Assembly (NCBI GenBank): GCA_000436835.1
Contig: FR889135.1
Span: 1-64,000, forward strand
Direction of reading: 5' to 3'
Origin: Eubacterium sp. CAG:251
Lineage (GTDB): Bacteria; Bacillota; Clostridia; Oscillospirales; Acutalibacteraceae
DNA: 64,000 nucleotides
A model generated the notes under the pieces. That model saw only the letters and a program-made list of their open reading frames with translations, was not told where the DNA came from and made no database searches. The position numbers and the translations under genes are program-made. How positions within the stretch are numbered: the stretch's first letter is position 1; every line of letters begins with the position of its first letter. Shown here in pieces: positions 1 to 8,899 of this stretch.

Positions 1-79
1 AAATATAATATCATATTTAGTTTATTCATTCAACAGAATTTATACTGATTTATATATTTGTAAAAAAGTTATTTTGAAA

Positions 80-108
80 GTGACAATATTGCTTTGTTTT
101 GATATAAT
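80..108 (+). promoter_or_regulatory. Promoter of the DUF2974 gene
   Basis: GTGACA (80-85), 17-bp spacer, TATAAT (103-108). The -35 box has one mismatch to consensus. The leader to the start at 134 is short. Nothing else is recognisable in the first 79 bases, which are AT-rich. Confidence 0.7.
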
Positions 109-133
109 ATAGAAAGCAAAAGGAGTTGGTAGC

Positions 134-1327
134 GTGAAAAATATGCTTGATTATATAGAGGAATACGGTAATTATTCATTTAAAGAAAAGCCTTTTAATG
201 AAATAGATAATCTTATATTTTCACAGCTTGCGTATACGGATTTTAAAAATATTGCAGATAAGCAGAGTGTGTCGCTGTTAAAGGGCGCAAAGCTGTTTTT
301 TGCAATGTATACTCAGCAGGAGATTGACGAGCTTATTGCAATCAGTGCAAAAAGTGCCGATTTGCTCAGGCGTTGCAGTATGGCAAAGAGGTTTCAAAAC
401 ATTATTTTGTGTGATTATATTAATAATGTAAGCGACGATATCGACAAGCAATTTTCAGCAATCCATTTTCTTCTTGATGATGGGTGCGACGTTGTTGCAT
501 TCAGAGGAACCGACGTTACGGTTACGGGCGTTAAGGAGTCGGCAATGCTTTCCTATATGTTTCCCGTTCCTGCGCAAATCGAGGCTTTGTATTATTTTCA
601 GGAAACGTGTATGCGCCATTCGGGCGATATAATTCTCTGCGGTCATTCAAAGGGCGGGAATCTTGCCGTTTTTGCCGCAGTTAATTGCTCAAATTCGCTC
701 AAAAAAAGGCTTAAGGCGGTTTACGAGGACGATGCGCCGGGCTTTCCGAAATATTTTTTTGACAGATACGATTATTGTCAGATTAAAGATAAAATTCATT
801 TCTTTACCCCGCAAGGCTCAATTATCGGCAGAATGCTTTTTCATGATACCGAGCCTGCTATTGTTCACAGTGAAAATTCAGGTCTTAAGCAGCATCAGGT
901 ATCTTCTTGGGAGGTTGACGGTGACCGTTTTAAATATGAGGAAAAATATGACCGTACAAGCGATTTCGTAAGTGATTATATAAATGAACTGATTGATTAT
1001 ATCTCCGACGAGGAACTTCAACTTTTCTTTGATACACTTGAATATGTTGCCGAGAATATAGGCATTGAGGATTTTTATGATATCAAGGAGCTTGATATCA
1101 TAAAAGTGTTCGGTTTGATTGACTCTATTACAACTCTTGATGACGAACATAAAACGAAATTTAAGCAAATTTTGAAAAAAGTTATAGCGGATTTCACAAA
1201 GGAGTATTTGTCTCAAAAAACCCAGACATATAAGAATATTTTAGAAAGCTTTTCATTGAAGAAAAAAGAAAATATAGACATCAATATGGATAAAAATGAG
1301 GTAATAGCAGACGGTAGGGAGAGATAA
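134..1327 (+). CDS. DUF2974 (Mbeg1-like) alpha/beta-hydrolase protein
   Basis: This is a 397-aa cytoplasmic protein that starts at GTG 134 behind AGGAG at 121-125. It has the lipase-type nucleophile elbow GHSKGGN, with candidate nucleophile Ser172 and His171 before it. A VAFRGTD segment near residue 121 resembles the class-3 lipase oxyanion region. The N-terminus (LDYIEEYGN, then FNEIDNLIFSQLAYTDF) is typical of DUF2974 proteins from gut Firmicutes. The C-terminal third, about residues 280-397, is charged, helical and not recognised. No signal peptide or membrane segment is visible. The substrate is unknown; the family is assumed from its fold to be lipase- or esterase-like. It is a single gene with its own promoter and is not obviously linked to ilvE downstream. 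Confidence 0.8.
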   Translation: MKNMLDYIEEYGNYSFKEKPFNEIDNLIFSQLAYTDFKNIADKQSVSLLKGAKLFFAMYTQQEIDELIAISAKSADLLRRCSMAKRFQNIILCDYINNVSDDIDKQFSAIHFLLDDGCDVVAFRGTDVTVTGVKESAMLSYMFPVPAQIEALYYFQETCMRHSGDIILCGHSKGGNLAVFAAVNCSNSLKKRLKAVYEDDAPGFPKYFFDRYDYCQIKDKIHFFTPQGSIIGRMLFHDTEPAIVHSENSGLKQHQVSSWEVDGDRFKYEEKYDRTSDFVSDYINELIDYISDEELQLFFDTLEYVAENIGIEDFYDIKELDIIKVFGLIDSITTLDDEHKTKFKQILKKVIADFTKEYLSQKTQTYKNILESFSLKKKENIDINMDKNEVIADGRER

Positions 1328-1350
1328 CGTAATTTTTTGCTTTATTAGTA

Positions 1351-1378
1351 TTGAAAAATGAAATTAACGTGCTATAAT
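1351..1378 (+). promoter_or_regulatory. Promoter of ilvE
   Basis: TTGAAA (1351-1356), 16-bp spacer, TATAAT (1373-1378). The leader of about 75 nt is AT-rich and too short for a T-box, so leader-mediated amino-acid sensing is not supported here. Confidence 0.7.
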
Positions 1379-1460
1379 ATTTTTTATAGTATTATTATAA
1401 TTATAAATTTCATAGGCATTGGGTAAAAGCTTTTGCCGTAAATATAGGAGATGTTTAAAA

Positions 1461-2486
1461 ATGCAAAAGAAAGATATTGATTGGTCAAGCCTTGGCTTTG
1501 GCTATGTTAAGACTGACAAACGTTTTGTAGCTCACTACAAGAACGGCAAGTGGGACGAAGGTCAGCTTGTTGAGGACGATACGATTACACTTAACGAATG
1601 TGCCGGTGTACTTCAGTATGCACAAACTTGCTTTGAGGGTCTTAAAGCATATACAACTAAGGACGGTAGAACTGTTTGCTTCCGCCCTGACCTTAATGCA
1701 AGCCGTATCGCAGATTCTTGCCGTGGACTTCAAATTCCGGTTATTCCTGAAGAAATGTTTTTAAGAGCTGTTAAAGAGGTTGTAAAGGCTAATGAGGCTT
1801 GGGTTCCTCCTTTTGGCAGCGGTGCTACTCTCTATATTCGTCCGTATGTTTTCGGTGTTAATCCTGTTATCGGTGTTAAACCTGCAGATGAGTATGAGTT
1901 TAGAATGTTCTGTACTCCGGTAGGTCCTTATTTCAAGGGCGGCGCAAAGCCTATCACTATCCGTGTATCTGACGTTGACCGTGCCGCACCTCACGGTACA
2001 GGTAATATTAAAGCAGGTCTTAACTATGCTATGTCACTTCATAACATTGTTGATGCTCATGAGCATGGCTTTGACGAAAATATGTATCTCGACCCTGCAA
2101 CAAGAACAAAGGTTGAGGAAACAGGCGGCGCTAACTTCCTTTTTGTAACTAAGGACGGCACTGTTGTTACTCCTAAGTCAGATTCTATTTTACCGTCAAT
2201 CACCCGTCGTTCACTTATGATTGTTGCTGAGAAGTATCTTGGCCTTAAGGTTGAACAGAGAGAGGTTTATTTTGACGAGGTTAAGGATTTTGCAGAGTGC
2301 GGCCTTTGTGGTACTGCAGCTGTTATTTCTCCTGTCGGCAAGATTGTAAACCACGGTGAGGAGATTTGCTTCCCATCCGGTATGGAGGAAATGGGCCCTG
2401 TAACCAAGAAGCTTTATGAAACTCTTACAGGTATCCAAATGGGTGAGATTGAAGCGCCTGAAGGCTGGATTTGCGAAATTAAATAA
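1461..2486 (+). CDS. ilvE: Branched-chain amino-acid aminotransferase
   Basis: This is a 341-aa class IV PLP-dependent aminotransferase. It interconverts Leu, Ile and Val with their 2-oxo acids, using 2-oxoglutarate/glutamate. The start is ATG 1461 behind TAGGAG at 1445-1450; an in-frame TTG at 1419 has no ribosome binding site and lies very close to the transcription start. Family signatures visible are CFEGLKAY near residue 58, RPYVFG near 127, the PLP lysine context HGTGNIKAGLNYA (Lys184), and EETGGANFLFV. Length and motifs fit the eukaryote-like BCAT subgroup (IlvE-II) common in Clostridia. The gene stands alone with its own promoter and terminator. ilvD lies about 12 kb downstream, so the pathway genes are scattered. 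Confidence 0.95.
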   Translation: MQKKDIDWSSLGFGYVKTDKRFVAHYKNGKWDEGQLVEDDTITLNECAGVLQYAQTCFEGLKAYTTKDGRTVCFRPDLNASRIADSCRGLQIPVIPEEMFLRAVKEVVKANEAWVPPFGSGATLYIRPYVFGVNPVIGVKPADEYEFRMFCTPVGPYFKGGAKPITIRVSDVDRAAPHGTGNIKAGLNYAMSLHNIVDAHEHGFDENMYLDPATRTKVEETGGANFLFVTKDGTVVTPKSDSILPSITRRSLMIVAEKYLGLKVEQREVYFDEVKDFAECGLCGTAAVISPVGKIVNHGEEICFPSGMEEMGPVTKKLYETLTGIQMGEIEAPEGWICEIK

Positions 2487-2500
2487 ATTGTATAATCGTA

Positions 2501-2528
2501 GAGGCGAACATTGTTCGCCTCTTTTTTT
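2501..2528 (+). terminator. Terminator of ilvE made from a dispersed palindrome
   Basis: The hairpin GAGGCGAACA/TTGTTCGCCTC (2501-2521) is followed by seven T. Its core GGCGAACATTGTTCGCC recurs elsewhere in the window; see the repeat finding. Confidence 0.9.
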
Positions 2529-2560
2529 GTATTTTTAAATGTAAACTTTTTATAAATCTA

Positions 2561-2589
2561 TTGAATATTATATAACTTTTATTTATAAT
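2561..2589 (+). promoter_or_regulatory. Promoter of the GH30 gene
   Basis: TTGAAT (2561-2566), 17-bp spacer, TATAAT (2584-2589). An AAGAGGT ribosome binding site precedes the ATG at 2623. Confidence 0.65.
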
Positions 2590-2622
2590 AATGGCGAAAT
2601 TTGAAAAGAGGTAATATCGTAT

Positions 2623-5600
2623 ATGAAATTTAAAAAGATATTGTCAATATTTTTGAGCCTTGTGCTTGTTTTATCTGTTTTTGCAGGGCTTGAAATAAAT
2701 GCTTATGCCGCAACAAGCGGAACATCAGGCGGTGTAAACTGGAATCTTGATAAATCAACAGGCGTTTTTACTATTACAAAAAACGGTAACGGCAGAGGTG
2801 CCGATTATTCAAAATATCAATTTTTTGGCGGAAACAATCAGCCTTGGTATAATGACCGTAAATCAATTAAAACGGTTAATGTTGAAGAGGGAGTTATTCA
2901 AGTCGGCTCATATTGGTTTTACGATTGTACTAATTTGACTACGGTTAATTTTAATTCTTCAACTCTTGATACCTTGGGTGATGACCTCTTCAGGGGCTGT
3001 ACTTCACTTCAAAGTATTAATCTTCCTGAAAATGCGACTTACTATTATAGTGAACTTTTCCTTGACTGTACTTCGCTTAAGTATGTTTCGCTCCCGTCAA
3101 CCAATAATACCGATAACTATAAGGGCAAAATCCCCAACGGTACATTTAAGGGCTGTACTTCGTTAGAGCAGGTTTACGTTGGCAACGGCCATACGGGTAT
3201 GGACGTTAATGCTTTTAACGGCTGTTCAAAGCTTAAGGGCATTGTTTGGACAAGCGGTAATCTCTCGTCTGTTGCAAGCTCAGCTCTTACAGGCGTTTCG
3301 TCAAGCTGTAAACTCGTTGGTGCAAGTTCTCTTGTTAATGCGACAAGTGCGCTTTCATTCCAAAATGTAAACGGCTTTTGCGGCACGGCTTTAAGCTATA
3401 AATATGATGCACAAAACAAGAAGTTAAGCGTTTTGGGCAGCGGCGATATGACCTCTAACCCTTGGAGCGTTTACTCCGCATTTATTAACGAACTTGATTT
3501 TTCCGGCACAAACGGTAATTTTACAATTATGAACGGTGCTTTTCAAAATTTGGTTAATTCAACATTTTGGGTAAATATTCCGTCAAATTGCACCGAAATA
3601 GGAAGCAACGCTTTTTACAATGCAAACTTTAATTACAACAGATTTTTAGGCAATAAAATCACTATCGGCGATAATGCTTTCCAAAACGGCTCAGGCTCGT
3701 ATGCACGCTTTTTCGGTATTGCAAATTCAGGTGTTCGTGATTATGTAAAAGAGGGTCAGGCTAAGGGTTACGATTGGCATTATTACTGCCTTGACGATAA
3801 GCATAATTATGTAACTAAAACAGTTGCGCCTACCTGCGTTGAAAAGGGATATGATTTAACCTATTGTACTGATTGCGATACAGACGAGGTTAAGTCTAAT
3901 TATACAGACGTTACAGGTCATAAGTATGAATATACCGGCACAAACGGTCCGAGCATTGTTTATAAATGCAGTGTCTGCGGTAAAACAAATCTTCAGCTTG
4001 ACGCACTCACTCTTGTTTCAAGCTTTAAGGACGCAATAACAACAGACGATAAGGCTGCGGCTTATACTCAGTCAAATTATGACGGTAAATATGACCTTAA
4101 CTATAACGGCTTTATCAATGCTAAGGATTACAGTATGCTTAGCAAGATAATTAATAATATTGATACAACAAATAAGCAAACAACTATCGATACTTCAACA
4201 ACTTACCAAACAATTGAGGGCTTCGGCGCTTCTGCCGCTTGGTGGGCACAGTATGTCGGCGGCTGGGAAAATTTAGACGAGATTATGGAGCTTCTTTACA
4301 GCAAGGAAAAGGGCGCAGGTCTTGATATTTATCGCTATAACCTCGGTACAGGGTCGCAGGATGATACACATATTACAGATGTTGACAGAAGAACGCAAGG
4401 CTTTTTGCAGAAGGACGGCACATACGATTGGAGCCGTGACGCTAATGCTCAAAAAGCGCTTGCCTCTGCTCAAAAGGCTAACAAGGATTTAAAGGTTACA
4501 CTTTTCTCTAACTCCGCTCCTGTTTGGCTTACGAAAAACGGTAAGGCATATTGCTCAAACGGCGCTAATTCTAACCTTGATTCAAGCAATTATGACGCAT
4601 TTGCCCAATTCGTTGTTAAGTGTTCGGAGCATTTCATTGACGAGGGTTATAATGTAACAGAGGTTTCGCCTATTAACGAGCCTGAATGGGCTTGGGCAGC
4701 CGATACAAACGGTAACGCCGGACAGGAGGGTTCTCATTGGGAGGATACTGCGGCAAGAGATTTCTATAATAACGCAATGATTCCTGCCATTAAAAAGAGC
4801 GAAAAGCTTAACGGCAGAGTCGGTGTCGACGTTTGGGAATGTGCTCAGCTTAATCACTCAACATATTTCAACGGTTTTCTTAATAATATGTTCTCATCAT
4901 CAAGTTTGTACCCTAACAATTACGGCAAAAATAACTCTAATATCAGAGATTACGTTGACTCTCTCGGTACACACTCCTATTGGGCATCAACAAGTGACAG
5001 GGAAAAGGTTGCAAGCACACTTGCAGGCAATGCGCTTACTAATAATTACAACGCTGTTAAAAAGGTACGTTGCACAGAATATTGTCAGATGACAAATGAC
5101 GGCAATTCAGGCGTTTACGGTCTTATTCAAAAAGAGGGCACAACCAACGGTCTCGGTATCGAATACGGTCTTGCTCTTGCAGATATTATGCATCAGGATT
5201 TAACCATTCTCAACGCTGTTGAATGGGATTGGTGGGTAGCTATCGGTCCGGGTGTATATCCCGATGCACTTATTTATGTTAATAAGGAAAATCACAACGA
5301 TGTTCAAACCTCAAAGCGTCTTTGGGTAATGGGTAACTACGCAAGATTTATTGAGGACGGCGCAAAGAGAGTTTCTGTTTCAACAGGCTCAAACTTTGCC
5401 AAAAATCTTGTGACAAATACAACTTATTCTTGGAAAGACGGCAAAACAACACGCACCGATAAGAATAATTACATTGAGCAGACCGCTTATCAAAATCCTG
5501 ACGGAACAGTTGTAGTAGTTTATATCAACAATTCGGACACAAACGAATATACAAAGTTCTCATCATCGGATTATAAGAAGTTTGAAACTTATGTAACAGA

Positions 5601-5706
5601 TGAAAGCCGTGACCTTGAAAAATATCAAAGCGGCAACACAAATGTGGCTGTTTCAATTCCTGCAAAGAGTGTAACAACAGTAGTTCTTACACCGAATGCA
5701 CAATAA
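2623..5706 (+). CDS. Secreted GH30 glycoside hydrolase with LRR region and dockerin-like loop
   Basis: This 1027-aa exported enzyme has, in order: a signal peptide (residues 1-29, cleavage near AYA-ATS); BspA-type leucine-rich repeats (about 75-365, recurring FxGCTSLxxVxLP units); a Cys-rich segment (about 390-460, with TYCTDCDTDEV and YKCSVCGKTN); one dockerin-like calcium loop (about 487-500, DLNYNGFINAKDYSMLSKI); and a GH30 (beta/alpha)8 barrel with a beta-sandwich (about 525-1027). The GH30 signatures are IEGFGASAAWW, the acid/base in SPINEPEW (Glu686) and the nucleophile in RCTEYCQ (Glu819). Known GH30 enzymes retain configuration and cut xylan, glucans or glucosylceramide; the substrate here is unknown. 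The LRR part may bind surfaces (inference). Having the dockerin-like loop in the middle of the protein is unusual. Confidence 0.9.
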   Translation: MKFKKILSIFLSLVLVLSVFAGLEINAYAATSGTSGGVNWNLDKSTGVFTITKNGNGRGADYSKYQFFGGNNQPWYNDRKSIKTVNVEEGVIQVGSYWFYDCTNLTTVNFNSSTLDTLGDDLFRGCTSLQSINLPENATYYYSELFLDCTSLKYVSLPSTNNTDNYKGKIPNGTFKGCTSLEQVYVGNGHTGMDVNAFNGCSKLKGIVWTSGNLSSVASSALTGVSSSCKLVGASSLVNATSALSFQNVNGFCGTALSYKYDAQNKKLSVLGSGDMTSNPWSVYSAFINELDFSGTNGNFTIMNGAFQNLVNSTFWVNIPSNCTEIGSNAFYNANFNYNRFLGNKITIGDNAFQNGSGSYARFFGIANSGVRDYVKEGQAKGYDWHYYCLDDKHNYVTKTVAPTCVEKGYDLTYCTDCDTDEVKSNYTDVTGHKYEYTGTNGPSIVYKCSVCGKTNLQLDALTLVSSFKDAITTDDKAAAYTQSNYDGKYDLNYNGFINAKDYSMLSKIINNIDTTNKQTTIDTSTTYQTIEGFGASAAWWAQYVGGWENLDEIMELLYSKEKGAGLDIYRYNLGTGSQDDTHITDVDRRTQGFLQKDGTYDWSRDANAQKALASAQKANKDLKVTLFSNSAPVWLTKNGKAYCSNGANSNLDSSNYDAFAQFVVKCSEHFIDEGYNVTEVSPINEPEWAWAADTNGNAGQEGSHWEDTAARDFYNNAMIPAIKKSEKLNGRVGVDVWECAQLNHSTYFNGFLNNMFSSSSLYPNNYGKNNSNIRDYVDSLGTHSYWASTSDREKVASTLAGNALTNNYNAVKKVRCTEYCQMTNDGNSGVYGLIQKEGTTNGLGIEYGLALADIMHQDLTILNAVEWDWWVAIGPGVYPDALIYVNKENHNDVQTSKRLWVMGNYARFIEDGAKRVSVSTGSNFAKNLVTNTTYSWKDGKTTRTDKNNYIEQTAYQNPDGTVVVVYINNSDTNEYTKFSSSDYKKFETYVTDESRDLEKYQSGNTNVAVSIPAKSVTTVVLTPNAQ

Positions 5707-5716
5707 TAAAATTAAC

Positions 5717-5785
5717 GGGCGAACAGTGTTCGCCCCTACGGTTATCGTATAATTTGATTTTCGTAGGGGCGATCATCGATCGCCC
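5717..5785. repeat. Compound palindromic repeat element acting as bidirectional terminator
   Basis: Two facing palindromes, 5717-5735 and 5767-5785, share GGGCGA...TCGCCC arms. They are joined by inverted CCTACG/CGTAGG, so the whole segment can fold as one long stem or as two hairpins. It lies between the convergent GH30 and trmO genes and ends in a T-rich run. A second element of the same layout is at 13317-13405. Confidence 0.8.
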
Positions 5786-5789
5786 GTTT

Positions 5790-6458
5790 TTATTTTTCAA
5801 TTTCTAATACTGTTAATTTATCCCCGTCAACCTTAAATTTCACGTTCATATTATCAAATGAAATGCCGTAAATTCTGGTAGAATCATTTTGGTAGGCAGG
5901 ACGTGGGTCGCAACTTAAAATGCCTGTTAGTGCGCCAATTTTATCACTTGGTATAAGCGACTTTATATTGTCGCTTATTTCAATTTCAAGCCTGTCTGCT
6001 TCGTGCACGTCTGCAAAGCTGCTTTTTGCTTCGGGACGGCAGTCGGCATATTTTATATAAGGCTTAATGTCATAAATCGGAGTGCCGCTTTTCATATCAA
6101 CTCCGCCTACCGTAAGCACTGTGCCGTGCTCTTTCGTTTGTTCAACCTTAATCAGCTTTACGCACGATAAGCCGATATTGTTAGGTCTAAACGGTGAACG
6201 AGTGGCAAAAACGCCTTTTCTTTTTTCTCCTCCAAGCCTCGGAGGCCTTACAGTCGGTGAAAATTCATCTCTTATACTGTCTGAAAACTGCCATAAAATC
6301 CAAAGGTGAGAAAATTCCTCTATCCCGTCAAATGCTTCCTTAACATTATACGGAGAATCAAGAATTATTTTGCCCTCAAGCTCCTCAACAAGACCGCTTT
6401 GGCGAGGTGCGCCGAATTTTTCGGGCAAGGGCGTATATATTTTTCCTATAGGTTTCAT
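5790..6458 (-). CDS. trmO: tRNA (t6A37) N6-methyltransferase TrmO-like protein
   Basis: This 222-aa protein belongs to the TsaA/YaeB/TrmO family. The known E. coli enzyme uses S-adenosylmethionine to methylate t6A at position 37 of tRNAThr. Family motifs present are IGKIYTP at the N-terminus, SHLWILWQF (about residue 50), the invariant RPPRLGG...KRKGVFATRSPFRPN block (about 71-95) and the C-terminal DPRPAY. Length is normal. The start at 6458 has an AAAGGT site about 12 nt upstream. It is the last gene of a three-gene minus-strand operon and begins 4 nt after the sirtuin stop. Together with YbaK this makes the operon mostly about tRNA quality and modification. Confidence 0.9.
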   Translation of the reverse strand: MKPIGKIYTPLPEKFGAPRQSGLVEELEGKIILDSPYNVKEAFDGIEEFSHLWILWQFSDSIRDEFSPTVRPPRLGGEKRKGVFATRSPFRPNNIGLSCVKLIKVEQTKEHGTVLTVGGVDMKSGTPIYDIKPYIKYADCRPEAKSSFADVHEADRLEIEISDNIKSLIPSDKIGALTGILSCDPRPAYQNDSTRIYGISFDNMNVKFKVDGDKLTVLEIEK

Positions 6459-6462
6459 AATT

Positions 6463-7173
6463 TTATACCTTTATTTTTGATAAAACCTCACCAACCTTGT
6501 CGTGAATAACAAGGTCTGCATTTTTATCCATCGGTGTTTCGTCACGGTTTATAAGCACTAAGTATTTGCCCCTGAAATATCTTACAAAGCTTGCCGCAGG
6601 ATAAACCGTCAGGCTTGTTCCGGCAATAATCAGGCAGTCGGCATCGCTTATTGCTTCAAGCGCACCGTTTACGGTATCATTGTCAAGCCCTTCTTCATAA
6701 AGTACAACGTCGGGTTTTACCAAGCCGCCGCATTCGTCGCAATAGGGGATAGGGGTGTTGTTTTTGATATAGTCTGCATCAAAGAATTTTCTGCATTTTG
6801 TGCAATAATTTCTAAGCGTTGAGCCGTGAAGCTCGTATACTTTTTTGCTTCCTGCCGCTTGGTGCAAGCCGTCAATATTTTGAGTCACAACTGCACTTAG
6901 TTTTCCTACTTTTTCAAGCTCGGCAAGCTTTAGATGCGCCTCGTTCGGCTTGACGTTTTCAATCAGCATTTTATCCCTGTAAAATTTGAAAAAATCAATA
7001 GTGTGGCTGTAGAAAAACGTGTGCGAAAGTATCTCCTCGGGAGGATAGTCGTATTTTTGATTATAAAGCCCGTCAACGCTTCTGAAATCGGGTATTCCGC
7101 TTTCCGTCGATACACCGGCGCCGCCGAAAAATACTATTTTATTACATTCGTCAATAATTTGCTGTAAATCCAT
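6463..7173 (-). CDS. cobB: SIR2-family NAD-dependent protein deacylase
   Basis: This 236-aa sirtuin removes acyl groups from lysines using NAD+. Visible motifs are the Rossmann NAD site GGAGVSTESGIPDFRS (about residues 17-32), TQNIDGLHQAAG (about 98), the catalytic His in YELHGS (about 116), the zinc ribbon CTKC...CDEC (about 124-148) and IIAGTSLTVYPA. This is the usual bacterial class U/III length without an extra domain. It lies in the middle of an operon, 9 nt after ybaK and 4 nt before trmO. The functional reason for the link to tRNA genes is not evident. Confidence 0.95.
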   Translation of the reverse strand: MDLQQIIDECNKIVFFGGAGVSTESGIPDFRSVDGLYNQKYDYPPEEILSHTFFYSHTIDFFKFYRDKMLIENVKPNEAHLKLAELEKVGKLSAVVTQNIDGLHQAAGSKKVYELHGSTLRNYCTKCRKFFDADYIKNNTPIPYCDECGGLVKPDVVLYEEGLDNDTVNGALEAISDADCLIIAGTSLTVYPAASFVRYFRGKYLVLINRDETPMDKNADLVIHDKVGEVLSKIKV

Positions 7174-7182
7174 AACGACCCC

Positions 7183-7653
7183 TTATTCCGCAATGTCCGC
7201 AAGGTCGAATCTTATAACCTTTTTAAGCCCGTCAAGTGTAGTTTCGACTTGATAGCCGATTTTGCCGCCGCTGAACATTATTGTGTCAAAATCCTTTGCA
7301 CTTTCGTGAATTGTGGTTTTAAAAAATTTCTTCATTCCTATCGGTGAGCAACCGCCGTGAATATAGCCGGTGAGCGGTAAAAGTTCTTTTGATTTAATCA
7401 TTTCAACCTTCTTTTCACCCACTGCTTTTGCCGCTTTTTTAAGGCTTAATTCCTTGTTTACGGGAACTAAAAATACATAGTGATTGCCTGTTTTGCCGAC
7501 TGTTACAAGCGTTTTGAAAACCTTGTTTGCATCTTCGCCTAAAGCCTCGGCAACTTCTTGCCCGCCTACAGCGTCGGTGTTTAAATACGTATACTCTGTA
7601 TATTTGACCTTTTTTTGGTCAAGTATTCTCATTACATTAGTTTTTTCGTCCAT
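7183..7653 (-). CDS. ybaK: YbaK-type Cys-tRNA(Pro) deacylase
   Basis: This 156-aa free-standing editing domain belongs to the YbaK/EbsC family. Known members hydrolyse cysteine mischarged on tRNAPro by ProRS. Seen are ALGEDANKVFKTLV (about residue 38), YVFLVPVNKELSLKKAAKA (about 59-77), IHGGCSPIGMKK (about 98-109, containing the conserved GGxSP-type loop) and FSGGKIGYQVE. It is the first gene of the minus-strand operon with the sirtuin and trmO, and has its own promoter at 7686-7714. Confidence 0.92.
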   Translation of the reverse strand: MDEKTNVMRILDQKKVKYTEYTYLNTDAVGGQEVAEALGEDANKVFKTLVTVGKTGNHYVFLVPVNKELSLKKAAKAVGEKKVEMIKSKELLPLTGYIHGGCSPIGMKKFFKTTIHESAKDFDTIMFSGGKIGYQVETTLDGLKKVIRFDLADIAE

Positions 7654-7685
7654 AGTTTTGCCTCGATATATTAATTTATATTATA

Positions 7686-7714
7686 ATTTTATCATAGAGA
7701 AATTGTCTTTTCAA
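7686..7714 (-). promoter_or_regulatory. Promoter of ybaK-sirtuin-trmO operon
   Basis: Read on the minus strand: TTGAAA (7714-7709), 17-bp spacer, TAAAAT (7691-7686). The divergent aldo/keto reductase gene begins at 7838. Only a weak TATAGT (7794-7799) is seen for that gene. Confidence 0.65.
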
Positions 7715-7837
7715 CATTGTTTTAAAAGTTTAAATATAGTATAATGTTTTTATTCTGAAAAAAGTTTCGGCTTTAATCACGATAATTTTTTGATATAGTG
7801 CATGGCGCAATGATTTTATTTAACGGAGTAGATAAAA

Positions 7838-8830
7838 ATGTATAGTGCAAACGAAAAACGATATGAAAAAGCAGAGTTCAATAAGTGCGGTGAAAGCGGT
7901 CTTTATCTTCCAAAAATTTCGCTTGGTTTGTGGCAGAATTTCGGTGACAATGCCGATTATGACGAGATGAAGGATATTATTTTAACTGCCTTTGATATGG
8001 GTGTTACGCATTTTGATTTGGCTAATAATTACGGTCCGAAGCCAGGAGCGGCAGAGGTGAATTTCGGCAAAATCGTACGTGAAAATCTTATGCCGTACCG
8101 TGACGAACTTGTTATCAGCACAAAGGCGGGATACAGAATGTGGGACGGTCCTTACGGTATAGGTGGGAGCAGGAAATATCTTGTGTCCTCACTTGACCAA
8201 AGCCTTAAGCGTCTCGGTCTTGACTACGTTGATATTTTTTATCACCATTGTATGACACCGGATACCGAGCTTAAGGAAACAGCGCTTGCACTTTCTGATA
8301 TCACACGTCAGGGCAAGGCAATCTATGTCGGAATGAGCAACTATAACGGCAAGAAAATGCACAGAATGTACCACAGATGTGACGATTTAAACGTGCCGTT
8401 TATCATAAATCAAAATCGATATTCGATTTTTGACAGAACGGTTGAAAAGAATGATTTGAAAAAAGAGGCTAAGTCTAAGAAAAAAGGCTTGATTGCTTTT
8501 TCACCTCTTGCGCAAGGTCAGCTTACCGATAAGCTTGCTGGCGGCATTGTTGAAAATTCAAGGCTTTACAACAACGAGGTGCTTCAAAAAAAGGTAGGCT
8601 ACAGCGAGGGCAGGCAGGCGCAGATTGCTCAGCTTTATAAAATGGCAAAGGATAGGGGACAAACACTTTCTCAGCTTGCAATTGAATGGCTTTTGCAATG
8701 GGGCGAAGTTACAAGCGTACTTATCGGCGTTCACTCGAAAGCACAGCTTTTGGAAAACTTAAAGGCGCTTGAATGTAAGCCGCTTTCAAAATCGGAAATA
8801 AAGCAGATAAATGCGATAGCGGGCAAGTGA
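7838..8830 (+). CDS. Aldo/keto reductase, YghZ (L-glyceraldehyde 3-phosphate reductase)-like
   Basis: This is a 330-aa cytoplasmic NADPH-dependent oxidoreductase with a TIM barrel. Motifs are GVTHFDLANNYGP (catalytic Asp and Tyr), STKAGYRMW (catalytic Lys), YHHCMTPDTEL, GMSNYNGKKM, and the NADP-binding end IGVHSKAQLLENLKAL. The sequence is closest to the YghZ/Gpr and KvbA subgroup because of the AGYRMWDGPYG segment. The start is ATG 7838 after ACGGAG. It appears monocistronic, as greA has its own strong promoter directly downstream. The physiological substrate cannot be read from sequence. Confidence 0.9.
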   Translation: MYSANEKRYEKAEFNKCGESGLYLPKISLGLWQNFGDNADYDEMKDIILTAFDMGVTHFDLANNYGPKPGAAEVNFGKIVRENLMPYRDELVISTKAGYRMWDGPYGIGGSRKYLVSSLDQSLKRLGLDYVDIFYHHCMTPDTELKETALALSDITRQGKAIYVGMSNYNGKKMHRMYHRCDDLNVPFIINQNRYSIFDRTVEKNDLKKEAKSKKKGLIAFSPLAQGQLTDKLAGGIVENSRLYNNEVLQKKVGYSEGRQAQIAQLYKMAKDRGQTLSQLAIEWLLQWGEVTSVLIGVHSKAQLLENLKALECKPLSKSEIKQINAIAGK

Positions 8831-8836
8831 TTTTAC

Positions 8837-8865
8837 TTGACAGTATTAATAATATAATATATAAT
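8837..8865 (+). promoter_or_regulatory. Strong promoter of greA-lysS
   Basis: TTGACA (8837-8842), 17-bp spacer, TATAAT (8860-8865): perfect consensus for the housekeeping sigma factor. Confidence 0.85.
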
Positions 8866-8899
8866 ATAGTGATTAAAATTCTGAGAAGGAGACATTTTT

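Noticed and set aside
1328..1460. T-box or amino-acid riboswitch upstream of ilvE
   Set aside because: The leader is only about 75 nt, AT-rich, with no T-box signature or terminator.
3000..3300. Regularly spaced similar segments in the GH30 and subtilisin genes
   Set aside because: They are leucine-rich-repeat codons in intact coding sequence, not intergenic repeats.
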